This document shows, piece by piece, positions 49,525 through 60,009 of a stretch of DNA of 64,000 nt. A program made the translations under genes and the position numbers. Origin of the DNA: Candidatus Eremiobacteraceae bacterium (GTDB lineage Bacteria > Vulcanimicrobiota > Vulcanimicrobiia > Eremiobacterales > Eremiobacteraceae); NCBI GenBank assembly GCA_035295225.1, contig DATGJI010000055.1:173188-237187 (forward strand), given 5' to 3'. Below the pieces are notes generated by a model. The model saw only the letters and a program-made list of their open reading frames with translations, did not search any database and was not told the DNA's origin. Each line of letters begins with the position of its first letter. The stretch's first letter is position 1.

Positions 49525-49875
49525 GTGTCGACCGACTTTCGCGACGGACGAACATTCCCGCGCAGAGGGCGAACGCCGCTCGGGGGATTCTACTGGCTTG
49601 CCCGCCTGACGGACAAAGGCCGCGCGTCGGCCGCCGGCACGCTCCACGATTACTACTATCCATGTCCGATCGATCGCGGCATGATGGCGCAGTGGGGCGT
49701 GAAGCCTGCGCAATTCGACGCGATGCTCAGCGCGAACGCCGACGACGCTGCCGTTCTCGCGTGGGCGCAGGCGACGATTCCCGAAGCCAAACGCGATGCC
49801 GCGAATTCATGGCTGTTGGCGGAGTATATCGAGAACCTCGATCGCCAGGACCGCGAGGAAGGCGTGACCGGCTAG
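49525..49875 (+). CDS. DUF5069 protein
   Basis: 116 residues from GTG with AGGAG 9 nt upstream. FPRRGRTPLGGFYWLARLTDKGRA and YYYPCPIDRGMMAQWGV are characteristic of DUF5069, a small soluble family of unknown function. No signal peptide or membrane segment. Its TAG shares CTAG (49872-49875) with the stop of the convergent carbonic anhydrase gene. Co-transcribed with the PEP mutase-like gene. Confidence 0.8.
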   Translation: MSTDFRDGRTFPRRGRTPLGGFYWLARLTDKGRASAAGTLHDYYYPCPIDRGMMAQWGVKPAQFDAMLSANADDAAVLAWAQATIPEAKRDAANSWLLAEYIENLDRQDREEGVTG

Positions 49876-50486
49876 GCGACGAGATCTCCGCAGAGCGTGG
49901 AGACGATACCTGTGGAAAGATGGTACTCCGCGCCGACGACCGCGAGTCTGCCTTCGGACCTCGCCGCGGTGACGATCGGCTCCGACTGCTGTAAAGCAGC
50001 CGTCACGCTGCGCACGTTTTCTTCGATCGCCGCTTGGAGCAGATCATCTCGGCCTTGCGCGCGCGCGACGCTCGGCCGGATAGCGTCGATGATCGTCGCG
50101 ATGCGGGACTTGGCCGTCCGTTGATGCACGACCGCGTCCACCGCAGCGGTGACTGCGCCGCAGTTCGAATGGCCTAGCACCATCACGAGCGAGCATCCGA
50201 AAGTCTCGACCGCGTATTCGATCGAGCCGATGACGTGATCGTTGAGGATGTTGCCGGCGACACGGATGACGAACAGATCGCCGAGGCTTTGATTGAATAC
50301 GATCTCGATCGGCACGCGCGAATCGGAGCAGCCGAGCACCGTCGCAAACGGTCGCTGTTCGGCGATCAAATGCCGCCTCTTCACAGCGTGCGCGTGCATG
50401 GTTTCCGGCGCCACATCGGCTGCATACTTGCGATTGCCGTCGATGAGCCGCTGCAACGCGTCTGCCGGCGAAACGGTTCGATACAC
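49872..50486 (-). CDS. Beta-carbonic anhydrase
   Basis: 204 residues. Zinc ligands and the Asp-Arg dyad are visible: CSDSRVP (about 53) and GHSNCGAV (about 105). FVIRVAGNI and YAVETFGCSLVMVLGH are typical strands. It interconverts CO2 and bicarbonate in the cytoplasm, feeding carboxylases or pH balance. ATG start at 50486 with AAAGGA upstream. Divergent from the VOC gene; its stop shares CTAG with the DUF5069 gene. Confidence 0.94.
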   Translation of the reverse strand: MYRTVSPADALQRLIDGNRKYAADVAPETMHAHAVKRRHLIAEQRPFATVLGCSDSRVPIEIVFNQSLGDLFVIRVAGNILNDHVIGSIEYAVETFGCSLVMVLGHSNCGAVTAAVDAVVHQRTAKSRIATIIDAIRPSVARAQGRDDLLQAAIEENVRSVTAALQQSEPIVTAARSEGRLAVVGAEYHLSTGIVSTLCGDLVA

Positions 50487-50608
50487 GCTTCGTGTCCTTT
50501 CTCGCCGCGGCCATTCGGCTTAAGGGGCTTCGACCCTGGAGGGATTGTGCATTGGGCAGAGTCAAGTGCCCCGAGCGTTTTGCTCGAAGGTGAAAGGGAG
50601 AGCTTCAC

Positions 50609-51382
50609 ATGGCTGCGGTCAAGAACTATAAGCCCGGCGAGATCTGCTGGACCGATCTTGGAACGACAAGCACTGCCGGCGCGAAAAAATTCTACAAAGG
50701 CCTGCTCGGTTGGAAGCTGACCGATTATCCATCCCCCGCTGGCGGGAAGTATACGATCGCGACCGTGAGCGGCAAAGATGTATGCGGTTTTTATCCCATG
50801 TCGGCCGAACAGAAAAAGATGAAAGCGCCGCCCATGTGGGTTCCATACGTCAACGTAAGAAATATCGCCGCAACGATCAAGAAGGCGAAAGCGGCGGGCG
50901 GAAAAGTCATCGTTCCCGCGGAGAAGATGGGGGAAATGGGCAAGATGGCCGTTCTCCTCGACCCGACCGGCGCTGCGATCGCGCTCTGGCAAGCCGACAA
51001 GAATCCGGGCGCCGGCATCGATGGCAAACCCGGCACGGTCTGTTGGCAAGATCTCAATACGCCGAAGCCTGCCGTCTCGTCGAAATTCTACTTGAAGACT
51101 TTTGGATGGAAGACGACGACCACCGAAGCCGGCGGCATGAAGTACTCGATGTTCGTCATCGGCAAGTCGCGCGAGTGCGGCATGTGGCCGACCCCGCTGA
51201 AGAACCTTCCTCCGTCGTGGGTGACCTACTTTCAGGTCGCTGACTGCGCGAAGGCAGTGGCCAAGGCCAAGCGCCTTGGCGCGAAAGTGATGATGGGAAC
51301 GACTGTGGTTCCAGAGATGCTTTCGTTCGCCATATTAAAGGATCCGCAGGGCGCTGCGTTCGGAGTGCTGCAGCCGCAGTAG
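50609..51382 (+). CDS. Double VOC (glyoxalase/bleomycin resistance) domain protein
   Basis: 257 residues made of two vicinal-oxygen-chelate domains (about 5-125 and 135-257). Each starts with a similar block: GEICWTDLGTTSTAGAKKFYKGLLGW and GTVCWQDLNTPKPAVSSKFYLKTFGW. Each ends with a DPTGAAIALWQ or DPQGAAFGVLQ strand. The layout resembles the Cfp30B/TB27.3 group. A ribosome site GGGAG is close upstream. Metal ligands are incomplete, so enzymatic activity is uncertain; binding or detoxification of small molecules is possible. Single gene. Confidence 0.87.
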   Translation: MAAVKNYKPGEICWTDLGTTSTAGAKKFYKGLLGWKLTDYPSPAGGKYTIATVSGKDVCGFYPMSAEQKKMKAPPMWVPYVNVRNIAATIKKAKAAGGKVIVPAEKMGEMGKMAVLLDPTGAAIALWQADKNPGAGIDGKPGTVCWQDLNTPKPAVSSKFYLKTFGWKTTTTEAGGMKYSMFVIGKSRECGMWPTPLKNLPPSWVTYFQVADCAKAVAKAKRLGAKVMMGTTVVPEMLSFAILKDPQGAAFGVLQPQ

Positions 51383-51415
51383 CGCGCCGAGCGTCGTCGC
51401 GCCGAGTTGTCCGGA

Positions 51416-52429
<1,014 letters not shown>

Positions 52430-52834
52430 CTAGTCGATCGCTGCTTGATACTGCTCGTCGCTGACCTTCTCCATCCACTCGACTTGTTTGCCGTCGAGCT
52501 TTTCTTGGATGGCGATATGCGTCATAGCCGTTGCATGAGCCGCACCATGCCAATGTTTCTCGCCTGGGGCGATCACGACGACGTCGCCTGGGCGAATTTC
52601 TTCGATGGGCCCGCCCCAAAGCTGCGCTCGTCCGCAACCGGCGAGCACGACCAGCGTCTGCCCGAGCGGATGCGTGTGCCACGCCGTCCGTGCGCCCGGC
52701 TCGAACGTGACGCTCGCGCCGCTCACGCGCGCCGGATCGGACCTATCGAAAAGTGGATCGATACGGACAGTCCCAGTGAAATATTCCGCCGGTCCCTTAC
52801 CGGAAGGCTGCGAGCCTGCGCGCTTGATGTCCAT
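52430..52834 (-). CDS. Small cupin-domain protein
   Basis: 134 residues from ATG at 52834, preceded by AAAGGAAG. One cupin barrel: [23 protein letters not shown] (metal ligands His-His-Gln) and [20 protein letters not shown]. Resembles carboxymuconolactone-linked and quercetinase-like cupins often next to aldo/keto reductases. No clear substrate. A longer upstream frame is antisense shadow of the DoxX-like gene. Confidence 0.87.
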   Translation of the reverse strand: MDIKRAGSQPSGKGPAEYFTGTVRIDPLFDRSDPARVSGASVTFEPGARTAWHTHPLGQTLVVLAGCGRAQLWGGPIEEIRPGDVVVIAPGEKHWHGAAHATAMTHIAIQEKLDGKQVEWMEKVSDEQYQAAID

Positions 52835-52903
52835 CTTCTTCCTTTCGGACTTGAGTTCGACAGTTCGTGCTAAGGAATCTGAACTGTGTACCGCTAAGCG
52901 GCC

Positions 52904-53677
52904 ATGATGAAACATTCGCTGGGGCGTTACGTCTATGGCGTGGCGGCGATTGGCTTTGGCGTCTGCGCCCTTGTCTGGCATGACATCAGCAACTGGCTGC
53001 AAATCAAGGCGCCCGGCGACCTTGCCCACAACACGATCATCACCTCCGTCGTGGCGATCATCGAGATACTCGGAGGCGCAGCGGTTCTTTGGCCGAGGAC
53101 GGCCCGGGCAGGCGCGATCGTGCTCGGTGCGATGTACTTCGTCTTCGCACTGTTCACGGTACCGTTCATCATCAAGCAGCCGCTCGTCTACAATAGCTAC
53201 GGAAACTTTTTCGAGCAATTCTCGTTCGTCGCGGGCGCTATAATCCTCTACGCGATTTCCCCTCCGGTCGCCGCGACTCGCGATTCGAAACTGACGGTGT
53301 TCGGATACTACACGTTCGGCCTCTGTGTGCTCTCGTTCGGGCTGGAACAACTTTTCTATCTTGCTCCCACTGCAAGTCTCGTTCCGAAATGGATTCCGCC
53401 CGGACAGATGTTCTGGGCGATCGCGACCACCATCGCATTTGGGCTTGCCGCCGTCGCGCTGCTCACGGGGTTGAAAGCGCGGCTCGCGTCCGGATTGACC
53501 ACTGCGATGCTCATCGGTTTCGGGCTGATAGTCTGGGCGCCGGCGCTTGTCGCCAATCCCCATGACTTTTTCAGTTGGACCGAAACGGTGGAGACGTTCG
53601 GCATCGCCGGCTCAACGTGGATGGTCGCCGAGTATCTCGGGCGACCTCGTTCGAACGACTCGGCCCAAGCAATCTGA
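52904..53677 (+). CDS. DoxX-like membrane protein with two tandem halves
   Basis: 257 residues and about eight membrane segments in two similar halves. The first opens [22 protein letters not shown], and the second [42 protein letters not shown] in the second half is typical of DoxX-like proteins. The halves suggest an internal duplication of a four-helix unit. Role unknown; relatives act in redox or sulfur metabolism. Start at the double ATG 52904/52907. Confidence 0.8.
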   Translation: MMKHSLGRYVYGVAAIGFGVCALVWHDISNWLQIKAPGDLAHNTIITSVVAIIEILGGAAVLWPRTARAGAIVLGAMYFVFALFTVPFIIKQPLVYNSYGNFFEQFSFVAGAIILYAISPPVAATRDSKLTVFGYYTFGLCVLSFGLEQLFYLAPTASLVPKWIPPGQMFWAIATTIAFGLAAVALLTGLKARLASGLTTAMLIGFGLIVWAPALVANPHDFFSWTETVETFGIAGSTWMVAEYLGRPRSNDSAQAI

Positions 53678-53744
53678 AAAATCGCGGAAGGCGTCGTAGC
53701 CTTCGCAAAGGCACCCTCTGCAGATCTGCCGTAAGATTTGCTCG

Positions 53745-55577
53745 ATGACACGTCTTCAAAGCACGCGTTCGGCTCGCGTACTGAGCGGTCTTTGTCTGTT
53801 CGTCGCGCTCTGCGCAACGCCCCAAGCGGCGCGAACCCAGCCTGCGGGCGTCTCGCTCGTCGGTATCTGGGGAAGCACGAGCGTTGCTATGCCGACATTG
53901 CGCGGCGAGCTCACGGTGACGCGCGCCGGTGCGAATTGGAAAGCTCTCATCTCAGGCGTGAGCGCGGCCGCTTCTTCGCCTGACAATCGGATTCAATTTG
54001 TATTCCCGAGCGGACTGGGTCAATTTCGCGGCCGTGTGAATCCGGATGGAAAGACGATCGCCGGCTTCTGGTGCCAACCGGCGACGGCCGCGAACCAAGC
54101 GCTCGCGTCTCCGGTCGTTCTCATGCGCTCGGCCTCTAACGTCTGGCGCGGTTTCGTACGTCCGCTCGATGGGCGTTTCACTCTTTATCTCAGGATCTTC
54201 CGCAACGCCGATGGCTCGCTCACCGGCGCATTTCGCAATCCCGAGATGAATTCTCGCGGCGGCGCGAGCCAGTTCAGCGTCACACAGTCCGGCGGCGTGG
54301 TGCATTTCGCCGCACAGCCCGATCCGTCGCAGCCGCCGATCCGACTTGGCGCTGATCTCCTCAGCGCGCCGGATCGTCTTCAGATCTATTGGCCGGATGC
54401 GGCGAGCGTGCTGCAGTTACAGCGGCTTTCGAAAGCAGAGGCAGCGGCATTTTACCCGCGGCCGCCGGGTTCAGCGCCGATCAGCTACCGCGAGCCTCAG
54501 AACATCGGCGACGGATGGGTGACGGCCCGCGCGCGCGACGTGGGCATGGATGAAGCTCTGCTTGCGAAGCTCGTGCAGCAGTTGGCCGCGTCCGATCCTT
54601 CCGTTAGGCGCCCGGCCCTCATCCATTCTCTCCTCGTGGCGAGGCACGGCAAGCTCGTGCTCGAGGAATACTTCTTCGGCTTCGATCGCGATGAGCCGCA
54701 CGATTTGCGGTCGGCAGGCAAGACCTTTGCGGCGGTCATGCTGGGGACGGCGATGTTGCAAGGCATTCGTGTGAGCGCGCAGACGCACATCTACCCATTG
54801 CTCTCCGCCATGGGCCCGTTCGCGCATCAGGACGCGCGCAAGAACGAGATCACGATCGGACAGCTCATGACGCACACCTCCGGTCTGGCCTGTGACGACA
54901 ACAGCGACCGTTCGCCCGGCAGCGAGGACGCAATGCAGGGCCAAACGGCACAGCCGGATTGGTGGAAGTATACCCTCGATCTGCCGATGGCGCACGAACC
55001 TGGCGCGATCTATGCGTACTGCTCCGGCGGAATGAATCTCGTGGGCGCGGCGCTCACCACAGCGACGAACACATGGCTGCCGGAATATTTTGACCGGACT
55101 GTCGCGCAGCCGCTCCACTTCGGGCGCTACTACTGGAACCTCATGCCGACGGGCGAAGGATACCTCGGCGGAGGCGCTTTCGTGCGGCCTCGCGATCTGC
55201 TCAAGATCGGCCAGCTGTACTTGAATGGCGGCGTCTGGAACGGTAAACGCATCGTCTCATCGGCGTGGGTCGCAAGCTCGACGTCGCAGCACGTAGCGAT
55301 CACCCCAGCGACCACCGGTCTGAGCGCCGACGAGTTCCCTAACTTCTACGGCGTAGGCGCCGACGGCTTCGCGTGGCATCTCGACTGGCTGCATGCGGGC
55401 GGTCATAGTTATCGGGAATATGGTGCCACGGGCAACGGCGGTCAGCTGCTCATCGTCGTTCCGGAGCTCGACATGACTGTCGTGTTCACGGCCGGAAATT
55501 TCGGGCAGGGCGGCATATGGAGCCAATTCCGCAGCCGCTTGGTGCCTGAGCGAATCATCCCCGCCATCCGTCACTGA
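53745..55577 (+). CDS. Secreted serine hydrolase with N-terminal beta domain
   Basis: 610 residues with signal peptide (about 1-31). A beta-rich N-terminal domain (about 35-230) of unknown type is followed by a beta-lactamase-related S12 domain (about 260-600). The active-site SAGKTF (about 326) and the tyrosine motif YAYCSGG (about 425) are clear, and ATGNGGQLLIVVPELDMTVVFT closes the fold. Likely an esterase or peptidase outside the cytoplasm. Single gene; no partner seen. Confidence 0.85.
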   Translation: MTRLQSTRSARVLSGLCLFVALCATPQAARTQPAGVSLVGIWGSTSVAMPTLRGELTVTRAGANWKALISGVSAAASSPDNRIQFVFPSGLGQFRGRVNPDGKTIAGFWCQPATAANQALASPVVLMRSASNVWRGFVRPLDGRFTLYLRIFRNADGSLTGAFRNPEMNSRGGASQFSVTQSGGVVHFAAQPDPSQPPIRLGADLLSAPDRLQIYWPDAASVLQLQRLSKAEAAAFYPRPPGSAPISYREPQNIGDGWVTARARDVGMDEALLAKLVQQLAASDPSVRRPALIHSLLVARHGKLVLEEYFFGFDRDEPHDLRSAGKTFAAVMLGTAMLQGIRVSAQTHIYPLLSAMGPFAHQDARKNEITIGQLMTHTSGLACDDNSDRSPGSEDAMQGQTAQPDWWKYTLDLPMAHEPGAIYAYCSGGMNLVGAALTTATNTWLPEYFDRTVAQPLHFGRYYWNLMPTGEGYLGGGAFVRPRDLLKIGQLYLNGGVWNGKRIVSSAWVASSTSQHVAITPATTGLSADEFPNFYGVGADGFAWHLDWLHAGGHSYREYGATGNGGQLLIVVPELDMTVVFTAGNFGQGGIWSQFRSRLVPERIIPAIRH

Positions 55578-55634
55578 CCGCAGAACGGCGCCGGAGAACT
55601 GCTCCGGCTGCCGGTGTCTGCTCAGTGAAGCTAC

Positions 55635-55664
55635 TTGACAACGGGCCGGTAAATGTGGTATTTA
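55635..55664 (+). promoter_or_regulatory. Predicted promoter of the DUF1326-DUF2182 operon
   Basis: TTGACA (55635-55640), 18-bp spacer, TATTTA (55659-55664). The short palindrome GTCA-AC-TGAC overlaps the start region (about 55665-55674) and could be an operator. The 177-bp gap is one of the larger ones in the window. Confidence 0.55.
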
Positions 55665-55754
55665 GTCAACTGACCAAGGCGAGTGACTTACTCGGGAGCG
55701 CGCCTGACCGGTCGTTGATTCCTTATTGCTCCCATGCGCGGAGGAAATGATCAA

Positions 55755-56399
55755 GTGGCTACTCAGACCCAACCGCAGTCAAAGACTGCTGCCAAGACAT
55801 ACACCCTGAAGGGCACGCTGCTCGAGGCATGCTCGTGCAAGACGCTGTGCCGATGCTGGATCGGCGAAGACCCCGATGGCGGCTCGTGCGACGCATTCAA
55901 CGCATACCACATCGACAAAGGTGAGATCAACGGCATCGACGTCTCCGGGCTCACATACGTGCAAGTGGTGAAAATCCCGGGCAACGTCCTCGTACCGAAA
56001 TCGTGGACTCGCGTCACGTACATCGACGGCGCGGCGACGCCGGAACAGAAGCAAGCTCTGCTGGATGCTTGGCATGGGCGCCTCGGAGGACCGCTGGCAG
56101 ATCTCAACGGGCTCATCAAAGAGGATCTCGCGACGTACTCCGTGCCGATCGAACACAAGCTCACGGGCGGCGAGGGCACGCTCGTCGTGGGCGATAAAGT
56201 GCACGCGAAGATGGCCCCGTACAAGAGCGGTTACGGTTCTGTGACGACATTGCGCGACAGCATCTTCAGCACGATCGCCGGTGCGCCGGCGTACGTCTCG
56301 AAAGCATCCGAACATGTCGTGAACATCCCCGAACACGGCATGGTTTGGACGTTCAAAGACCGCAACGCGATCCAAGGCGACTTCGGGTTCGAAGCATAG
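55755..56399 (+). CDS. DUF1326 protein
   Basis: 214 residues from GTG at 55755, because GGAGGA stands 9 nt upstream; the ATG at 55734 lies before this site. The N-terminal Cys cluster EACSCKTLCRCWIGEDPDGGSC (five Cys within about 22 residues) is the DUF1326 hallmark and probably binds metal. The rest is a beta-rich domain. No signal peptide. Directly followed, after 2 bp, by the DUF2182 membrane protein, its usual partner in many genomes. The function of the pair is unproven; a metal-linked role is suspected. Confidence 0.88.
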   Translation: MATQTQPQSKTAAKTYTLKGTLLEACSCKTLCRCWIGEDPDGGSCDAFNAYHIDKGEINGIDVSGLTYVQVVKIPGNVLVPKSWTRVTYIDGAATPEQKQALLDAWHGRLGGPLADLNGLIKEDLATYSVPIEHKLTGGEGTLVVGDKVHAKMAPYKSGYGSVTTLRDSIFSTIAGAPAYVSKASEHVVNIPEHGMVWTFKDRNAIQGDFGFEA

Positions 56400-56401
56400 C
56401 G

Positions 56402-57190
56402 ATGGCAAGCACCGCTGGACAGGCTGGGGACCTCGGGCGCCGGACAACGCCGACGCTCGGCATACTTCTCGCCATCATCCTTGCGGCGTGGGGCTTGAGC
56501 GTGTGGGTGGAGTTGAGCGGCACCGCCGTCAGATTCCACCACCACACCCTCTACGAAAGCGGGCTGCCGTTCTGGTCGTCCGCGCTCATCATGCTTGCGG
56601 GATGGCAGATCATGACCGCCGCGATGATGCTGCCGTCATCGCTCGGATTCATCCGCATGTACGCGGCCGCAGCGAGGAACGCACCGGATTTTCCCGCGTC
56701 GCTCGCCCTCTTTCTCGTCGCGTACTTCGTCGTTTGGAGCGCGTTCGCGGTTGCGGCGTTTGCGGGAGATATGCAAGTGCATCGCGCCGTCGATGCGTGG
56801 CCGTGGCTCGCTGCGCATTCGCAGATCGTCATAGCCGCGACGCTCGGGCTGGCAGCGATCTACCAGCTCACGCCGCTCAAAGACGCGTGCCTAAAAGCAT
56901 GCCGGCATCCCGGCATGTATCTTGCGCGACACTACAAGCGCGGCGTGCTCAACGGGTTTTCGGTGGGCCTCGGTCACGCGCTCTTCTGCGTCGGGTGTTG
57001 CTGGGCGCTCATGCTCGTCATGTTCGCGGCCGGCGTCGCCCATCTCGCCTGGATGGGAGTACTGGGTGTGGTGATGCTCATCGAGAAGGGCGCGAAGAAC
57101 GGCGAACGCTTCGTCTTGCCCGTCGGTGCAGCGCTCGCTGCGCTCGCAGTCATAAGCCTTTTGGCGCCGCACGCGATACCAGGACTATAA
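56402..57190 (+). CDS. DUF2182 predicted metal-binding membrane protein
   Basis: 262 residues from ATG at 56402, with six or seven membrane segments. Family markers are AGWQIMTAAMMLPSSLGFIRMY, AAIYQLTPLKDACLKACRHP and GHALFCVGCCWALMLVMFAAGV, giving Met, His and Cys residues inside the membrane that suggest metal binding. Forms a two-gene unit with DUF1326; the TetR gene follows after 24 bp and may control it. Confidence 0.88.
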   Translation: MASTAGQAGDLGRRTTPTLGILLAIILAAWGLSVWVELSGTAVRFHHHTLYESGLPFWSSALIMLAGWQIMTAAMMLPSSLGFIRMYAAAARNAPDFPASLALFLVAYFVVWSAFAVAAFAGDMQVHRAVDAWPWLAAHSQIVIAATLGLAAIYQLTPLKDACLKACRHPGMYLARHYKRGVLNGFSVGLGHALFCVGCCWALMLVMFAAGVAHLAWMGVLGVVMLIEKGAKNGERFVLPVGAALAALAVISLLAPHAIPGL

Positions 57191-57214
57191 CAGCCTGCCT
57201 CGCATTCCGCTTGG

Positions 57215-57865
57215 ATGAGGAGTCATCGAATCAAAGCGACGCAACGTCAACGACTCGGCATCACGCCTGCGCGTGAAGAAGCCGAACAAGCGTTTCTCGA
57301 CGCCGCGGAGCGCTTGCTCGTGAGCGTGGGTTACGCCGGCATCACCACGCGCAAACTTGCCGAGGAGGCCGGCCTCAACCACGGGCTCGTCCATTATTAC
57401 TTCGGATCGATGCAAGAGCTGCTCTTGCAAGTGCTCGAGCGATTCACCGACCGGTTGATCGCGCGGCAGCGGGCGATGTACGCAAGCGAGATACCGTTTC
57501 TCGAGAAATGGCGCACCGCCATGCGCTACCTCGACGAAGACTCGACGAGCGGCTACTCAAAGGTCTGGTTCGAACTGCAGGCGCTGGGCTGGAACGATCC
57601 CGATATCCGCAAGCGCGTCGCAAAGGTCGATCAGGCCTGGGGCCAAGTCGTGACCGAGGCTTTCGATAAGGCGATGACGGAATACAAGCTCGACCGTCGT
57701 GAGTTTCCACTTCAAGCAGTGACGGCGCTCGTCTTCACGTTCAACGAGGGGATGTTTCTTCGCACGCTCTCCGGCATCCGGACGGGACACAAAGAGCTGC
57801 TGGATTGGATCGACCGTTGGCTCGAAGATCTTGACGCAAAAATGCGAAAGCGAAGTGCGAGATGA
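57215..57865 (+). CDS. TetR family regulator
   Basis: 216 residues. The N-terminal HTH (about 22-68) reads FLDAAERLLVSVGYAGITTRKLAEEAGLNHGLVHYYFGS, a standard TetR head. The C-terminal ligand domain is about 140 residues. It follows the DUF2182 gene and its stop overlaps the ATG of the fusion enzyme (ATGA), so it could regulate both units. Ligand unknown. Confidence 0.92.
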   Translation: MRSHRIKATQRQRLGITPAREEAEQAFLDAAERLLVSVGYAGITTRKLAEEAGLNHGLVHYYFGSMQELLLQVLERFTDRLIARQRAMYASEIPFLEKWRTAMRYLDEDSTSGYSKVWFELQALGWNDPDIRKRVAKVDQAWGQVVTEAFDKAMTEYKLDRREFPLQAVTALVFTFNEGMFLRTLSGIRTGHKELLDWIDRWLEDLDAKMRKRSAR

Positions 57866-60009
57866 GAGCTAGATACCCGGACCGCGAAGGCTTCGCCGAA
57901 CGCGACGGAATCAAGATCGCGTTCGAGGTTTTTGGCGACGGACCGCAGACGATTTTGCTTCTTCCGCCGTGGTCTATCACGCATTCGCGCGTCTGGAAGG
58001 CGCAGGTGCCATATCTCGCGCGTCATTTCCGCGTCGTGACCTACGATGCGCCCGGCAACGGAAAATCGGACAGACCGCAAGATCCAAAACAGTACACCGA
58101 TTGGAAGCGCGTTGCCGATGCGATGGCGGTGCTGCGCGCGACCGGTACCGAGCGGGCCGTCATCGTCGGCATCTGCACCGAAGCCTGGACCGCGACGCTG
58201 CTCGCAGGCGAACACCCGCACGTCGCCGAGGGGCTCGTGTTCTTCGCGCCGGTGTCACCGTACGGCGAGAGCATGCCCGAACGGGAAGTCACATCGTTCG
58301 ACGCGGTCCTGGAAGACCACGAAGGTTGGGCCAAGGAAAACCGGCACTATTGGCTCAGCAACTACCGCGACTTCCTCGAATTCTTCTTCGCCGAGGCCGC
58401 GTACGAACCGCACTCCACGAAACAGCGCGAAGACTGTGTCGGTTTCGCCCTCGAGACCACGCCGCAGACCCTCATCGCGACGGTGGACGCGCCGGAATAC
58501 ATCGCGACGCTCACGCCCGACGATCCGCAAGTCGCGGAGCTCTATCGCAAGATCGAATGCCCGGTGCTCGTCATCCACGGCGAGCAAGATAAGCTCGTCT
58601 CGCCCACGCGGGGAATCGCCGTCGCCGGCGCCACCGGCGGAAGGCTCGTCTTGGTCGAAGGCGGCGGCCATCTGCTCTGGGCCCGCCAGCCGGTGAAGAT
58701 CAATCTGCTCTTGCGAGAATTCGCCGAGCAAGTTTTTGTGAACGAACCGCAGGTCACGAACGGTCAGCGCACAGATGGGGCACGACGCTGGTCGGCTGCT
58801 CGCAAGCGTCCAAAGCGCGCGCTTTACATCTCGTCGCCGATCGGATTGGGTCACGCGATGCGCGACGTCGCGATCGCGGAAGAGCTGCGCCGCCTGCACC
58901 CGGATCTCACGGTGGATTGGCTCGCTCAGCATCCGGTGACTGCCGTCCTCGAGGCTCGGGGCGAGCGAATTCACCCGGCGAGCAAGTTCTTGGCGAGCGA
59001 GAGCAAGCACATCGAGAGCGAGTCGGACGAGCACGACCTCCATGCGTTTCAGGCGCTGCGCCGGATGGACGAGATCCTCATCAATAACTTCATGGTCTTC
59101 CACGATATCGTTCGTGACGAACCCTACGATCTTTGGATCGGCGACGAAGCGTGGGAACTGGACTACTTTTTGCACGAGAATCCGGAAGAGAAGCGTTCGC
59201 CGTACGTCTGGATGACAGATTTCGTCGGATGGCTCCCGATGCCCGACGGTGGCGAACGCGAGTCGTTCCTCACGTCCGACTACAATGCCGAGATGATCGA
59301 ACAGATCACGCGCTATCCTCATCTACGCGACCGTTCTATCTTCGTGGGCAACCCGGAGGACATCGTGCCCGACAGCTTCGGCGCCGAATTGCCGCAGATC
59401 GCGGACTGGACGATGAAGCACTTCGACTTCTCAGGTTACATCACCGGCTTCGATCCGTCCGCGCTCGCCGACCGCGCGAAGTTGCGCGCCGAGCTCGGCT
59501 ACAAGCCCGACGAGGTCGTCTGCATCGTGACCGTCGGCGGGTCGGGCGTCGGCGAACACCTGCTGCGCCGGGTCATCGACGCATATCCGCTGGCCAAGCG
59601 CAAGGTCGCGAACTTGCGGATGATCGTGGTGGCGGGACCGCGCATCGATCCCACATCTTTACCGTCAGCCGGAGGTCTTGAAGTGCGCGCGTATGTCGAT
59701 GGCCTCTATCGCCACCTCGCCGCGTGCGACGTCGCGGTGGTCCAGGGCGGCATGACCACTACTATGGAACTCACCGCCAATCGGCGGCCGTTCCTGTACT
59801 TTCCGCTTCGCCATCACTTCGAGCAGAATTTCCACGTTCGTCATCGCCTCAAACAGTACGGCGCGGGCCGCTGCATGGACTACGCGACCGCTACGCCGGA
59901 GATCATTGCGACAGCGCTCGCCGAAGAATTGGCGAAGCCCGTTTCGTATAAACCGGTCGAAACCGATGGCGCAGCGCGTGCGGCTGCGCGAATCGCCGAA
60001 TTGGTCTAG
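57862..60009 (+). CDS. Fusion of alpha/beta hydrolase and glycosyltransferase-like domain
   Basis: 715 residues in two parts. Residues 1-290 form an alpha/beta hydrolase: LLLPPWSITHSRVW, then YDAPGNGKSD. The nucleophile elbow reads GICTEAW with Cys105 instead of Ser. The acid is Asp243 in GEQDKLVS and the base His270 in GGGHLLW. Residues 318-715 form a GT-B, MurG/MGT-like glycosyltransferase with SSPIGLGHAMRD at the N-terminus and VQGGMTTTMELTANRRPFLYFP near the end (sugar-nucleotide site). No signal peptide. It overlaps tetR (ATGA) and converges on comEC, sharing CTAG. The substrate is unknown; one idea is glycosylation plus hydrolysis or transfer of a lipid or small molecule. Confidence 0.82.
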   Translation: MRARYPDREGFAERDGIKIAFEVFGDGPQTILLLPPWSITHSRVWKAQVPYLARHFRVVTYDAPGNGKSDRPQDPKQYTDWKRVADAMAVLRATGTERAVIVGICTEAWTATLLAGEHPHVAEGLVFFAPVSPYGESMPEREVTSFDAVLEDHEGWAKENRHYWLSNYRDFLEFFFAEAAYEPHSTKQREDCVGFALETTPQTLIATVDAPEYIATLTPDDPQVAELYRKIECPVLVIHGEQDKLVSPTRGIAVAGATGGRLVLVEGGGHLLWARQPVKINLLLREFAEQVFVNEPQVTNGQRTDGARRWSAARKRPKRALYISSPIGLGHAMRDVAIAEELRRLHPDLTVDWLAQHPVTAVLEARGERIHPASKFLASESKHIESESDEHDLHAFQALRRMDEILINNFMVFHDIVRDEPYDLWIGDEAWELDYFLHENPEEKRSPYVWMTDFVGWLPMPDGGERESFLTSDYNAEMIEQITRYPHLRDRSIFVGNPEDIVPDSFGAELPQIADWTMKHFDFSGYITGFDPSALADRAKLRAELGYKPDEVVCIVTVGGSGVGEHLLRRVIDAYPLAKRKVANLRMIVVAGPRIDPTSLPSAGGLEVRAYVDGLYRHLAACDVAVVQGGMTTTMELTANRRPFLYFPLRHHFEQNFHVRHRLKQYGAGRCMDYATATPEIIATALAEELAKPVSYKPVETDGAARAAARIAELV

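Noticed and set aside
52430..53563. 377-codon frame containing the cupin gene
   Set aside because: Only the last 134 codons match a cupin; the rest is antisense to the DoxX-like gene, and a good ribosome site marks the start at 52834.
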